DNA of 64,000 nt from Rostrohypoxylon terebratum (taxonomy: Eukaryota > Ascomycota > Sordariomycetes > Xylariales > Hypoxylaceae): the NCBI GenBank assembly GCA_022497145.1, contig MU385864.1, positions 186,001 to 250,000 on the forward strand, in the 5' to 3' direction. The translations under genes were made by a program, and so were the position numbers. The notes under the pieces are model-generated. The model was given only the letters and a program-made list of their open reading frames with translations, did no database searches and had not been told where the DNA came from. Numbering within the stretch: the stretch's first letter is position 1; every line of letters starts with the position of its first letter. Of the stretch, positions 11,910-22,144 are shown in pieces.

Positions 11910-12963
11910 TTAGTAGATAACCGTGTCTTCAACCTCCTCTATCATTACATCGTCCGCCCTATCTGGTTCCTTTTCATGACCAACCTTACCGGCAATGGAA
12001 GGGGGGCGATTAGTAGTAGAAGTAGGAGAAGTATTAGAATTTGGAATGTCAGTAGGGTGCTCATCGTCAGGTTTACTACCCACTTTATCCTTAGGTTCAG
12101 GCGCAGGGGGATCAACTGCGATGCCTAATGCTTTCAATCGCTGTTCTTTGTGGTGTTTAAATTCGAGGACTTCTCTCTGGATCGTTTCTTCGGTATCGCG
12201 GACCTGCTCTTTGATAATGTCCTCTTGTTCGGGTGTGGGGTCCCACGGCAAGTAATACTGGTATGATGGTTAGCTGATATAATTCAATGGCCATGGCGTT
12301 ATACTCACTATCTTTGGAGTGCTCTTAGTCTCCAGGAAACGAGACATGGCCAGCATATTCGTGTGCCTGGCTCGCATCTAATCATCTTGTTAGTCAAAGG
12401 TACTTGTGCGGTAATTAAGACAGTGTGGACATTGACATACAACTTTCTCGTCGAACTTGATCTGCTCCACTTTGCGAACAGTTCTCAACTTAGCCAGCTT
12501 TTCTTCTCTTTGCTTATCATCTTCGGCTCTTTGTTGGTGGACTTTTGCCTGCTGTCGTCGCTCAATCTCTTGGCGTCTCTTTTGCTGCGAGCTAGAAGTG
12601 GTTTGACTTAGTGTGCTTAGCAAACCGCCGAATAACCGCTTCCCGCGTCTTCTTTCCTCTTGCAATGCGCTCTGACGACGGTCTACAGCGGGCTCCTTCG
12701 GAGTGGGTGGAGCCTTGGCCGCGTTATCCTCATCTGGCTCGCCATCTAATCTCGCTCTTTTCGGCGACGGGCTAGGTTTCTCTTCGCTGAGAGGAGGCGA
12801 TGAAGCTTTACGTTTTTGCGCATTAGTACCATCTTCCTCTACCTCGATAGCAGACTTCTCGCGCGCCGGGCTATGACCATTAAGGGTACTGGTTTTATTA
12901 TTAGCCAATAGTGACCAATAGAATTGGAGCCAGGGTTGTGACTTACGTTTCGTTGGTCGACAT
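11910..12963 (-). CDS. Pinin/SDK/memA-domain protein, splicing-associated (about 290 aa; possible 2-nt lesion)
   Basis: Pinin-family proteins sit in nuclear speckles and associate with the exon-junction/splicing machinery. Exons as modelled: 12963-12947 (17 nt), 12888-12441, 12368-12309, 12257-11910 (873 nt in total). The signature RRGKRLFGGLLSTLSQ, a Gln/Arg/Glu-rich coiled coil (RRQEIERRQQAKV), then LAMSRFLETKSTPKIYYLPWDPTPEQ and an acidic C-terminus are all visible. Exon 3 is odd: the best acceptor (GATTAG, just after a CTAAC branch site) would begin MRARH, the residues I expect here for fungal homologues, but the frame then breaks before NMLAMSRFL. The model keeps frame by using a second acceptor (GCGAG) 7 nt later, replacing MRARH by PG. 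See the separate finding. Divergent with RDS3. Confidence 0.8.
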
Positions 12964-13570
12964 CGCGTCGAATTTCCCCAGTTAAAACAGAAAAGATGAG
13001 GAAAATATGAAGCGCAATTTATGACGACTGCCACGTCGGGCAAAAAAATAGATTAGGTCATTCTCGTGCGGTTGGAAATTGGCTCGTCAAGCATGCACAT
13101 ATGTGTAGCTAGGTGGAAAGTTGAAATAATTAGAACATCGCGAGGCTGAGGGTAGAGCAAACAGACGCGGGCCAAAGCTCCAAAGTGCGACAGTCCAAGT
13201 AAGACTAAAAGGGTAAAGTCAGGTACCGAATACATGATTAACCCCACTTAACTATGTACATTGACCTGATTGAACAAACTTGGACTTTGTGCAATTGTGC
13301 ATAAGGAACTCCACTTTATCTGTACTAGTATGTACTATGTAGTATCTTATGCCAAACAAGGTTCATTCTTGTGCAAGCTCCAAACATTTGAAATCTTTAT
13401 TAGAAGGAAGTGGCAAGGCTGAGAAATCGTCTGGAAGGCTATTATCTTATCAACATATATCATCACTATAATTGTTTGCGAGCGATTCCTGCTCTTCCCC
13501 GTTCCCCGTCATAATACTCCCTCTCTTTGACCTGGCCATTTAAACATAGTGAAGCCTCTATTCAGTCAAC
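12964..13570. promoter_or_regulatory. Shared divergent promoter of the pinin-domain gene and RDS3
   Basis: A 607-bp spacer between two start codons pointing away from each other. Both products belong to the splicing apparatus. A CT-rich stretch precedes the RDS3 start (about 13490-13530), as is common in fungal promoters; no specific factor site is claimed. Confidence 0.6.
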
Positions 13571-14038
13571 ATGTCTCGACATCATCCGTAAGTAGTACCT
13601 TCCTGTACTATTAAACATAGAAGCTAACATTACACTTCATAGCGATCTTGTGATGTGCCGCAAGCAATCCGGTATCGCCATCGGCCGCCTCTGCGACAAG
13701 TGCGACGGAAAATGCCCCGTATGCGATTCCTACGTGAGACCGACCACGCTCGTCCGTATCTGCGACGAATGCAGCTTCGGCAACTACCAAAACAAGTGTG
13801 TCGTTTGTGGCGGCGAAGGCATCTCCGACGCGTTTTACTGCTTCGAATGTACGCGGTTAGAGAAGGATAGAGATGGGTGTCCTAAGATCATAAATCTAGG
13901 CAGCTCGAGAACAGATGTAAGTTTCTATATCCTCTCAAGAGCGGCACATGGCACCTTCGTTGCTTTCAGAGATGCTAGAGACGCTGACTTGCCATGCAGC
14001 TGTTCTACCAGAAGAAAACGAATCGGACAGGATACTAG
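13571..14038 (+). CDS. rds3: SF3b complex subunit Rds3 / PHF5A (109 aa)
   Basis: Small zinc-knuckle protein of the U2 snRNP SF3b complex that helps hold the intron branch-point adenosine. Exons 13571-13587, 13643-13916, 14000-14038; total 330 nt. The 17-nt first exon encodes MSRHHP, joined in phase 2 to DLVMCRKQSGIAIGRLC. Twelve or more cysteines occur in CxxC pairs (CDKCDGKCPVCDSYV, RICDECSFG, CVVCGG, CFECTRLEKDRDGCPKI), the trefoil-knot zinc pattern of PHF5A. The last exon supplies LFYQKKTNRTGY after SSRTD, the normal family C-terminus. Length equals the family's usual 107-110 aa. Translation past the exon 2 donor gives an artefactual longer ORF. Confidence 0.97.
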
Positions 14039-14388
14039 CCTCCATGTGGCCTGGGTTTGGGCCTCGGAGGTTTAGGGTTTTCGATATACGTGACGAAACG
14101 ATGTTATTGCCGGGTATATTATATTCACGCAAAAAAAGGAAGTCAAACTTTAATATCAGCATTCTTGGCCGGCGTTCTGAGATTATGGCATTCATCCTAC
14201 GAGTAGACTAGGCATACAATTCCGTGTATTATTCAGATTCGAATTAATTGATTTTTATTATGAAACCATACGATTTGTGTAGCGTCAAGCTACGTAAGGA
14301 TGCTGATGCCCGACTATTCCCGAGTGATTATTATCTGCGAGAAATTGATGATGTACAGAATGCCTCGATTATAAGCCCATCGAGTAAA
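14039..14388. other. Convergent 3' spacer between RDS3 and PEX26
   Basis: 350 bp between two convergent genes; no coding signal. It must contain both polyadenylation regions. Confidence 0.5.
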
Positions 14389-15792
14389 TTAGATGTAGCT
14401 AACTTTAACACCCATACCCGCCGTTGACTTGACCTTATTCCAACCTGTTCCAAGAATCTGCTGAATCCGTTCGCGAACGCCTTTCCTACCAAACATAACA
14501 ATAATACTAACGACGAAGGCGACCAATCTCATGAGTAGCATCGGGTTGGCTTTCAATGTAGCCCCCATCTGCTCAATGACCTTGCGAAAATTCATAATGA
14601 CCACGGCAGCTCGTGCACCGAAGCTTGGGGGTGCGGCGGCCTTCTTCCCCTTAGGAGCGGATGACTTGGCTGCTCTCGATATTGCAGACGAGCCACTAGA
14701 TGTTCGAGGCTTGTTCTGGCTATTATCGATACCATAGTCAACCTCGCTGCCTTCTCGCTTAGCCCTCTCTTCATCCAGTCGGCGTCGTTCTCTCGCTTCA
14801 TTCTCTGCCCTTAGCCTCCTTGCTTCCTCGATGTCTTTCTGTAGTTGCTCTTCCTGTTTTTGCTGTTCTTCGCGTTGTTTCCGTTCTGATTCCTGCGACT
14901 CTTCTCGTAGACTTTGGAGAGCCTGCAAGAAGGCCTCTCGTCGTTCTTCATCGAGAACCGCGCTGGCACTAATGAATTCTCTGGCATAATCCCATTCATT
15001 GTTGCGTAGTAAAACGTGCAGAGTGTACAGTTCTAGGATCTTAACTCTAGCATTGAGGTCTCTAGGGGTGTCAGCACCACTAGCAACCCCCTTAGAATGC
15101 GATCTTCGCCTCGACGAAAACCGTGGGGCTTGGCTCTCCTCGAGCCTCTGGGATATATCGAGATTTGGTGTAGTCGACGCGGCCAGATAATTTTCCAGTC
15201 GCTTCTGATTCACCGCCTGTGATTTGGCGTGGGCAAGAAGTAGTGTGGCCCTATTGTTTGTTAGCCTCAGACATTTTCCTGCGAAGCAGGGACCAACTTA
15301 CAGATTTATGACAACCTCAGAATCAACCTCCCCCTCGACGCCATGATACCCAAACTGTACAACCTCTTCCCATACGTCGCCATCCCGAACCTTCTTGCAC
15401 AGAGCACGCCATTCTTGAGTGCCGAAGGCCTCTTTGCCTTCGTCGGGATCCAACTCTAATATGGCATTTAGAATGGTCAAATATAAACTCCACACCTTAA
15501 TTCTCGTAGATCTTGAGGCTCGAACGACGGGTGCCGGTTCATTCAATCCATTCACATCCGTGCTTTCTATTGATGGACTGATTAATGGTAAAACCGTTGA
15601 TAATGCCTCTGGCAGTCGACGCGTCAGGAATAATTGTGATGCCTGACGGTAGGTCTTCGAGATGTTATTTGATGATGGACGAGAAGAAGTTGTAGATGCT
15701 AATGAGGATATCGAGTTGGAAAGGACATGCGATCCGAAATTTTCGGAGGCGGCAGGGCTCAATGTTGCGGTATAGGACCCATCAAAAGACAT
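14389..15792 (-). CDS. pex26: Peroxin 26, filamentous-fungal type (450 aa)
   Basis: Tail-anchored peroxisomal membrane protein that recruits the Pex1/Pex6 AAA complex for recycling the import receptor Pex5. Two exons, 15792-15302 and 15250-14389 (51-bp intron, phase 2, joining VVINL to ATLLLAHAK); total 1353 nt. Seen: Ser/Thr-rich N-terminus, a helical core with YRQASQLFLTRRLPEALS, STRIKVWSLYLTILNAILEL, EWDYAREFISASAVLDEERR, then a long charged coiled coil (EESQESERKQREEQQKQEE) and one C-terminal hydrophobic segment LLMRLVAFVVSIIVMFG followed by basic residues, as expected for a tail anchor. The conserved blocks match what I know of the fungal PEX26 family; mammalian PEX26 is only distantly similar. 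Confidence 0.82.
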
Positions 15793-17419
15793 GTTTGCAA
15801 ATATTTAGGTATATTCCGACTCGATAATTCAGATAGGAATTGGCCTAAATATTAGCTTAGACGCGACGATAGATTCCAACAACAGAAATTCATGTTAATG
15901 AATTAGAAATTTGGACAAGTGAAAGTCAACAATGACATCGTAAACTTTTGAAGTACGCACATGCAGGAACAACGTTGGCATGTGGGACCGCAGTAAGTAG
16001 AGCTTGCCTTCGCGTTCACTGGCATGCGGGAAGGTAGTACCTAGGATTGAACAGGATTGAAAGCCGCTGTTCTTTCGGTGATTATGGAATGTTTTGTGCC
16101 TCGGTTCATCGGCCCACAGGTATGAATATCGTTAGGTAGCCCCACACAATATAGTAGCTTCTCCAATGGGCAATCTCCCCTTGTTCAGCTTACATAATTA
16201 AGTGAGTTACGTAATGAAAATTCCTTTCTAAAGCGTCATTCGCTTTACGGACCTCCGAACACCTTGACACCGTATCCAACATTTCCGTGAATAACCTCAT
16301 CTTCCAACTTGCGCATGGAGCGCTTCTGAAAACACCTAGTCAATCCCTCTGCCAATAATCTAGCACATCTGAGTATCGTTTTCAGTCCTGCACATATACA
16401 CATCCATGGATATTCTTCTAGCTATTACTCAGCTTTAATCAACAACAATCAACAGCCTACATATACAAACACGATAGCCCACATACATACATCAGAACAT
16501 TGATAGCCTATATTCTTAGCTTGCTTGAGTCTACAGAATTCCTCCAACTACAGCTTACGCTGTGGACCAGACCCAATCCACAGCTATGCTTTAGCTAATC
16601 GGAATCGAGCTTCTGTGGGTGCTAGTGGGCTTCTGCATGGACAGGTGATATGTTCAGAACTAAGAGGTATACTGATATCTCTCTCCATATCTCAGATTCC
16701 GAATGGTCTGTATATAGTTTTCATTGATAAGTACAATCAATCAGATTGAAACCGATCGTAATTTATGAGATCATTGACCAACCCTAGAAATTGAACCCTA
16801 CACGGTGACGGTACAGTAAAATGTGTCTCTTAACCTCCGATATGTATCATTACGGGTTTTCATATCAGTGGTCCGTTCTCAAATGGATGTCAAGCCATGT
16901 ACTCAATAGAGATCAAGAGCTTGCCAGTTGGCAAGGGGCTAAGGTTAGTTGTCCAAATTCAAGCACGGTATTCTTCAACTGACGCCACACCATAGGAACG
17001 AGAGGAATGAGACAACGTCAGATCCATCGCTTGCACAATTGTGAGAGTGTGGGCTTGGAATAGTATAAAATTACAGTGTGATATTATGCCTCTTCTCATG
17101 GGTTGGCGACAAGAAGCGGTTTGCAATATCCATAGTCTGAGTGTTAGTGATTGTGCGACAAACTGTTCTAGTTTCATCAACTCAAGACACTGTGTCTTAA
17201 TCATTCCTGAAGAAAACAGACTTGACTTACTATTTACGCTCCGCCAAGTTAAATTTATATATGTCGTTATTCTACTGATGTCTTCGCAGAAGTCACTCTT
17301 CAAGTCACACCTTCAATTCGCTGGAGCAGATTGCCCCTTACTTTTCTCCACCTTTCATTGATGTAGCGGGATCGAATGTCAATGCCAAAGCACCTGGCAG
17401 TTGCCGCCGCATCAATATA
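15793..17419. other. Gene-free spacer, 1.6 kb
   Basis: Between the divergent PEX26 and PARN-like genes. Several 60-110 codon ORFs exist in both strands (for example 16959-17303) but show no domain, no introns and no sensible context. Confidence 0.5.
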
Positions 17420-19510
17420 ATGGAGATTGATAGGAGTAACTTCTTCTGGATGCTTCCGTGTATGCTACAAGAAGCACAGAAGGCCCGTTTTGTGGCAATC
17501 GACATTGAGATGAGCGGCATCTCTGCCCATAACCATACAAGCCACAACAATTCTATCCAAGATTCATATACGAAAATCAAAGAAGCGGCTGAGAAATATC
17601 AAGTGCTACAGGTTGGGTTCACATTCTGTCACTACAATGAGAACCGATGTAAGCTCAGCAAAACCAGTCAACAGCAAAATGACTAAAGCTAATAGACGTG
17701 AAAAATCAGCCGAGTACATGATTCGCACCTTCAACTGTCATGTCTCACCCCTGTTTCCTAGAGATTCTTTATCGGATAGACTCACCCGGCATCTTGACCG
17801 AAATTTCTGTGTCTCTGCAAGATCTTACAATTTTCTCCGGCAGAATCAATTCAACCTTACCTATGCTTTAGATAATGGTATCTATTATCTAAGTAGCGAA
17901 GAATTGAAGCATGCGAGGCGGTACTGTTTATCTGGGGACAAGGACCACGAGCACGTTGACCCCCTGAAACTTGACGAAGAATCACAGCGCTTTTACAAAT
18001 ATGCTGAAAGAAAAATGGCAGGATTCATCGCTGGAGATGCCACACCGGTACAATATTTATCTGCTCTGTTCGAAATCATGAAACTAACATGTTGCTAGGG
18101 CGTAGAATTCATCATGGAAAACCCATATGGAGGTAAACTTAACGGGCTGCAGCTTCGGTTGATCTATCAAATAATCCGTGAGCATTACCCAGCATACACA
18201 GCTAAAAGAATACCAGCAGGCGCCATGACAGGTTGTGTGTCTATCAGTTTGTTAGAGGAAGCGGCAAGACTCAAGGTTTGTTGTTAGCCCCTTTCTATCT
18301 GCTATATTGCCCATTGATAAGTAGTCGCTCACTTGACAATGCCTCCGTCTAGGATGAGGCTCGTCAGCATTCAGAAATGAACGACGCAAATAAACTATCA
18401 GGTTTGTTTATTGACAGGTCACCCATCTACTTATACGACTATCCGAACTAACATACCGTTGGGTACAGGCCTACAGATTCTTCTCGAGGCACTGTCAGGG
18501 GGTCCTTTCATGGAAAGAATCAACCGAGAATGGTTCTGTCACAGCAACAGACCCCCTATTGGCCTCGAGTCGTGGAGCAAATTCAACCGTACCTTCGGCT
18601 TTGAACAGTGCGAAGCAAGTCTCCAGAAATCTAGGCCCATATTAGTCGGTCACAACTTACTACAGGATCTTGCTTTTCTCTTCCAAACATTCTTCCATCC
18701 TCTTCCCCAAAAAGTTGATGATTTCATCAACAAAATCCACACTCTCTTCCCGCGTATTATAGACACAAAATTCATGCATACAAGAGATAGGCACATGATG
18801 GAGGTTAATAACACGTTACATGATCTTCATTACCACTATGCCCAAAATCAATTCCCTGCCTTTCGCTGCGATCCTAGATTCAGCAACGGGCAAGTTTGCG
18901 CCCACAACGCTGGGTTCGACAGTAAGTTCATAAAACCTCAAGTAATCATTCCGATTTATTTATTGACATTTATAGGCTACATGACAGCAGTTCTGTGCTT
19001 GAAACAAGCCCACGCTTCTTTCAGTGCTCAAAAGCATTTAAATGTCATCGATAAAAAGTGCTATGTGCCCCCACAGCCACCTGATCAAGATGAAAAGGAA
19101 TCAACGGGCTATAGTAATTCAAGGTATGTCCATTACGATCCATCTAACAGATATATCTCACTGATTCATTTCTCCCCAGTGAAACTTCGTGGTCCGATGC
19201 AAGTGCCATTAGCCTACTCGACAGAGAGGAGGCTGGTATGTCGGGAGCCCTCCAAAATTGGAATGTGCTCATCGCAGATGAATCTGCCTCGAGACAAATA
19301 TCCATTGCTACTAAGAGCACAAAAAGTAACTCTCCCCAATCAAATGAGCATAGCTCCTCGCGTTTTTGTCATCGCGAGGCGACGTCGATGCCAGGTGAGA
19401 CATATTCTGAAAAAGAACTCCATATGATTCCTCTCTGGACAAATGCCTTCTGGCAAACCTATGGCAACAAATCCTCTATTACAGGAGCTGGGCATATATC
19501 TTTTTCTTAA
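17420..19510 (+). CDS. PARN/CAF1-family DEDD 3' exoribonuclease-like protein (574 aa)
   Basis: Predicted poly(A)-specific or small-RNA-trimming exonuclease of the PARN/PNLDC1 group. Seven exons: 17420-17648, 17710-18047, 18099-18275, 18353-18401, 18469-18921, 18976-19123, 19180-19510; total 1725 nt. Exon I motif FVAIDIEMSGI (Asp28, Glu30); exon II region ILVGHNLLQDLAFLFQTFFHPLP with the third acidic residue; LFPRIIDTKFMHTR; exon III HNAGFDSYMTAVLCLKQA with the fourth Asp after splicing. All four acidic ligands are present, so it looks catalytically competent. The N-terminus MEIDRSNFFWMLP and C-terminus WQTYGNKSSITGAGHISFS are typical of fungal members. Two introns contain in-frame stops that make the coding region look fragmented; each has a good donor, branch and acceptor. 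No RRM/R3H domain is visible. 0.4 kb upstream of a decayed gag-like element. Confidence 0.87.
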
Positions 19511-19900
19511 TCCATCCTCCACACCATATGGCTATCAAGCAAGGCTCAATCAAACCCCACGAACCTTTGTCCAACAGTCGGAGACAATGCTTGAGTAAAC
19601 CTCAACAGATCCTCTAGATTTGTTGTTCAAAGCCCGTCTGCGATTATGCAGCTCTCTTCATAAACATAGAAGAGCAATAGCCACCTGCAACTCCTACAGG
19701 ACTACCTCTCTATGAGAGGTGAGTATCACTACAATCAGATCGATATTTTGCCCGCTGCAACTTTGGCTGATACACAGCGGTGTCGGTCTCCTAGCAAACC
19801 CGGGCTATCCGGGATACGCGACTGGCATGGCCCAGCGCATTTATCTAGGTCGCTCGAATTGAAGGCTCCGCATCATTATGAACTAAGCTTGAGCAACATA
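19511..19900. other. Spacer between the PARN-like nuclease and the gag-like remnant
   Basis: 390 bp without a recognisable gene; 3' region of the nuclease gene and the diffuse left edge of the repeat-derived block. Confidence 0.5.
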
Positions 19901-19924
19901 AGTTTGGCTCAAATACTTCATCTA

Positions 19925-21430
19925 CCCAGTCAGCCCAGCGCTACCTTCGGCTGGTGCGCTGTTCTCGGCAACCAAGAACTGGGCTGTTGCCTTGGGCTCG
20001 TTTGCGAACGAAACCAATGCAGCCTTCGACGCAACCCGGGCCAAAACAGCTGATGTTGCCGGTCAGGTTAGCGCGGTGCATGGTATGGTAGATATCGTAT
20101 ACCAAGAACTAGTTAACCGCGACGACGAGTTGCGAGCAAAGTTTAATGCCGTGGAGGCCGAGATAGCTGGTCTCCGCGAGCAGATGAACAACCTCACCAA
20201 GGCGGTCTAAACCCGCGAGCGCCTTCCCCATCCATCCAAACTGAGTAACAAGAAGCATACCGTTGCTTGGATGACATGTACCAGGGAATGGCCAACCGAG
20301 ACAATAAGTCGATTAATAAACCCGACGCGGTAGATATGCATAGTTTCACCATTGCTACAGAGGAATACTTGAGAGAAGCCGGCTTCTCCCAAGTCCTCCC
20401 CCAAGTGTAACGTTTCTATAAGTTATTTGCGAACAGCTAGTATGGACTAAGCGATTTACTTATATCACCCCGCTTCACTAAACCTCTCTTACTATAGAGA
20501 GCGTAGCGGACGAAGTAGCCGTATCATCGGATCCAGCCAGATACTGGGCCCGGAGAACTGGGAGGAGATGAGCCAGCCAGTGGAAGGGAAAAGGGCGCTG
20601 GTCGCCCCCCTGTGTCGCCGCCGGTCGGCGACACAGAATATAGTGCACCTCTCACTATGCACTGGTCAGACTGGTCTGCTCTACCACAACAATACTCGTC
20701 GCCACTCTGAGAGTGCGAGTGGGCGAAGCTCTCCGTTGGAGGCAAGTTGCACGGATCCTAGCCCCATGAAACACCAGCCACGCTGGCGTGGTTGGCAGAT
20801 TCACGAGGTGGTGAGGTCCCAGACCATAGTGTGAGAAGTGGCCTTCTCGTAAAATAATTGAAAAGGACACCAGACCAGAGTAACAAGCCCTCTCGGGACC
20901 TTCGCAGGTTCCGCACTCACGAAAGGGGAGCTACAAAACAACAGATCATAGTTCGACTAATTCATGGTCACCCGTGGCTACGCGGATTTAGTCATGTAAG
21001 TGCTTCAGAAAGCTACATAGCTACGCTTGTGAGTTGCTTTCGTCTTTACTACTTCCGCTAACATTCTGGTAGCGGATAGAAAGGTGATCTTGAACCAGCC
21101 TGGAGCCGGCAAAGTCCTGCGCCGCGGGCGGCTGCCGGACTTGGACGCCACGATAATTGTGGCTCAGGTCCGTGTTCACGATACCGTCCCTACCGCCGAA
21201 GCTGCCATCGATGAGTAAGTCGGTGATGTCCTGGTCGTCGCGGTCCATGATTACAAGCCTACCTACGCATACGGCCAACATTGAGGCCTAAGAGTTGGAA
21301 TGTTTCGGTATAACCAATGTCGCCCAACGTAAGATATCACGGAATTGGCGGAGATATCATATATATCATGCTTTAGCGGCTTGAGATAGATTCTAACTGT
21401 TTCACAAATACAGCCCCGATGCAGTCGACC
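19925..21430 (+). pseudogene. Gag-like element, copy 1, decayed and interrupted
   Basis: Two blocks match the second copy at 53.5-54.5 kb: 19955-20277 (ATKNWAV-like start, coiled-coil region AEIAGLREQMNNL) and 21160-21430. The first block has a stop where copy 2 reads Gln (GTC TAA versus GTC CAA at 20207-20212). The second block has several stops (for example GAGTAA where copy 2 reads AACTGG). Between them lie about 880 bp unrelated to copy 2 (20278-21159). The product would resemble the N-terminal capsid-like region of fungal LTR-retrotransposon Gag (pattern of a short Trp-containing helix, a coiled coil and DKYYYVY), recognised by general resemblance only. No pol, LTR or primer-binding site was found near it. 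Confidence 0.65.
20278..21159. mobile_element. Unidentified GC-rich, hairpin-rich block interrupting gag-like copy 1
   Basis: About 880 bp present in copy 1 but absent from copy 2. It contains four nested or adjacent inverted repeats between 20593 and 20795, best at 20611-20620/20626-20635 (10-bp perfect arms). ORFs here are short. No transposase, terminal inverted repeat or target duplication could be confirmed by eye; it may be an insertion or simply highly diverged sequence. Confidence 0.35.
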
Positions 21431-22144
21431 AAACGTTTTTAAACCAGGATTAAAGCTCTTTCGTATACCACTCAAAACCTCTTATCATCACACCCTTCCG
21501 CTTGACCCCTTTATGTGGGCGTGGCGCCAGGTGCGCCCGCTCAGATAACCGCCGCTGATGTCGAGGCGGATATTGATACGAATTTACAAATCTCGGATAG
21601 CATGCTGGTCATGCATCCGCGGGATTCCCTCCCAAGCCGAGTGATCATCGATGGCTGTTTTCGACATTGAGTTGCCAAAACCCGAACATGCAGGCATCCG
21701 CCACATTGTGGCCGGCCGATATGGTGCTCAATCTCCACGGCTGGAACGGCACAACGTGCGTTGTTGAACAGTTTTAAAAACTGTCGGGGCCAGACGCCTG
21801 GATATTCCGAAGGCGTGATGGCTCCGTGGGTTGGCCGCCCACACACTCGCGGGCGCCCGGCGCTGGGAAAGGGCAGAAGAGAAGCTGGTCTTCTCGAGGA
21901 TTTTGAATGGGATACCCAGGAGGGCCCGGTCATCCCGGCCCGTAGGATTAGGAGTCAGGAAATGCAAGTTGAACGATAGGAGTTTGTCATGATTGTTGAA
22001 AAGAGAGGCAAAGCTCATGAACGCTATGCAGTAGGATGTCGGGTGTATGGTATGACACAGAGGAACACAAATTGATGCACTTCTTTTTACAATTGATGGT
22101 ATTGTAGATTACAGGAGGCTCTACGCCGTAATTTACACCTATCT
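21431..22144. other. Unassigned GC-rich block
   Basis: About 700 bp with a composition like the preceding repeat-derived DNA. A 72-codon ORF at 21761-21979 (+) and an overlapping 130-codon ORF at 21541-21933 (-) are open but unrecognised. Probably decayed repeat DNA. Confidence 0.35.

Noticed and set aside
16959..17303. A 114-codon minus-strand ORF upstream of the PARN-like gene
   Set aside because: Overlaps the likely promoter; a similar-sized ORF occupies the opposite strand, and neither has a domain.
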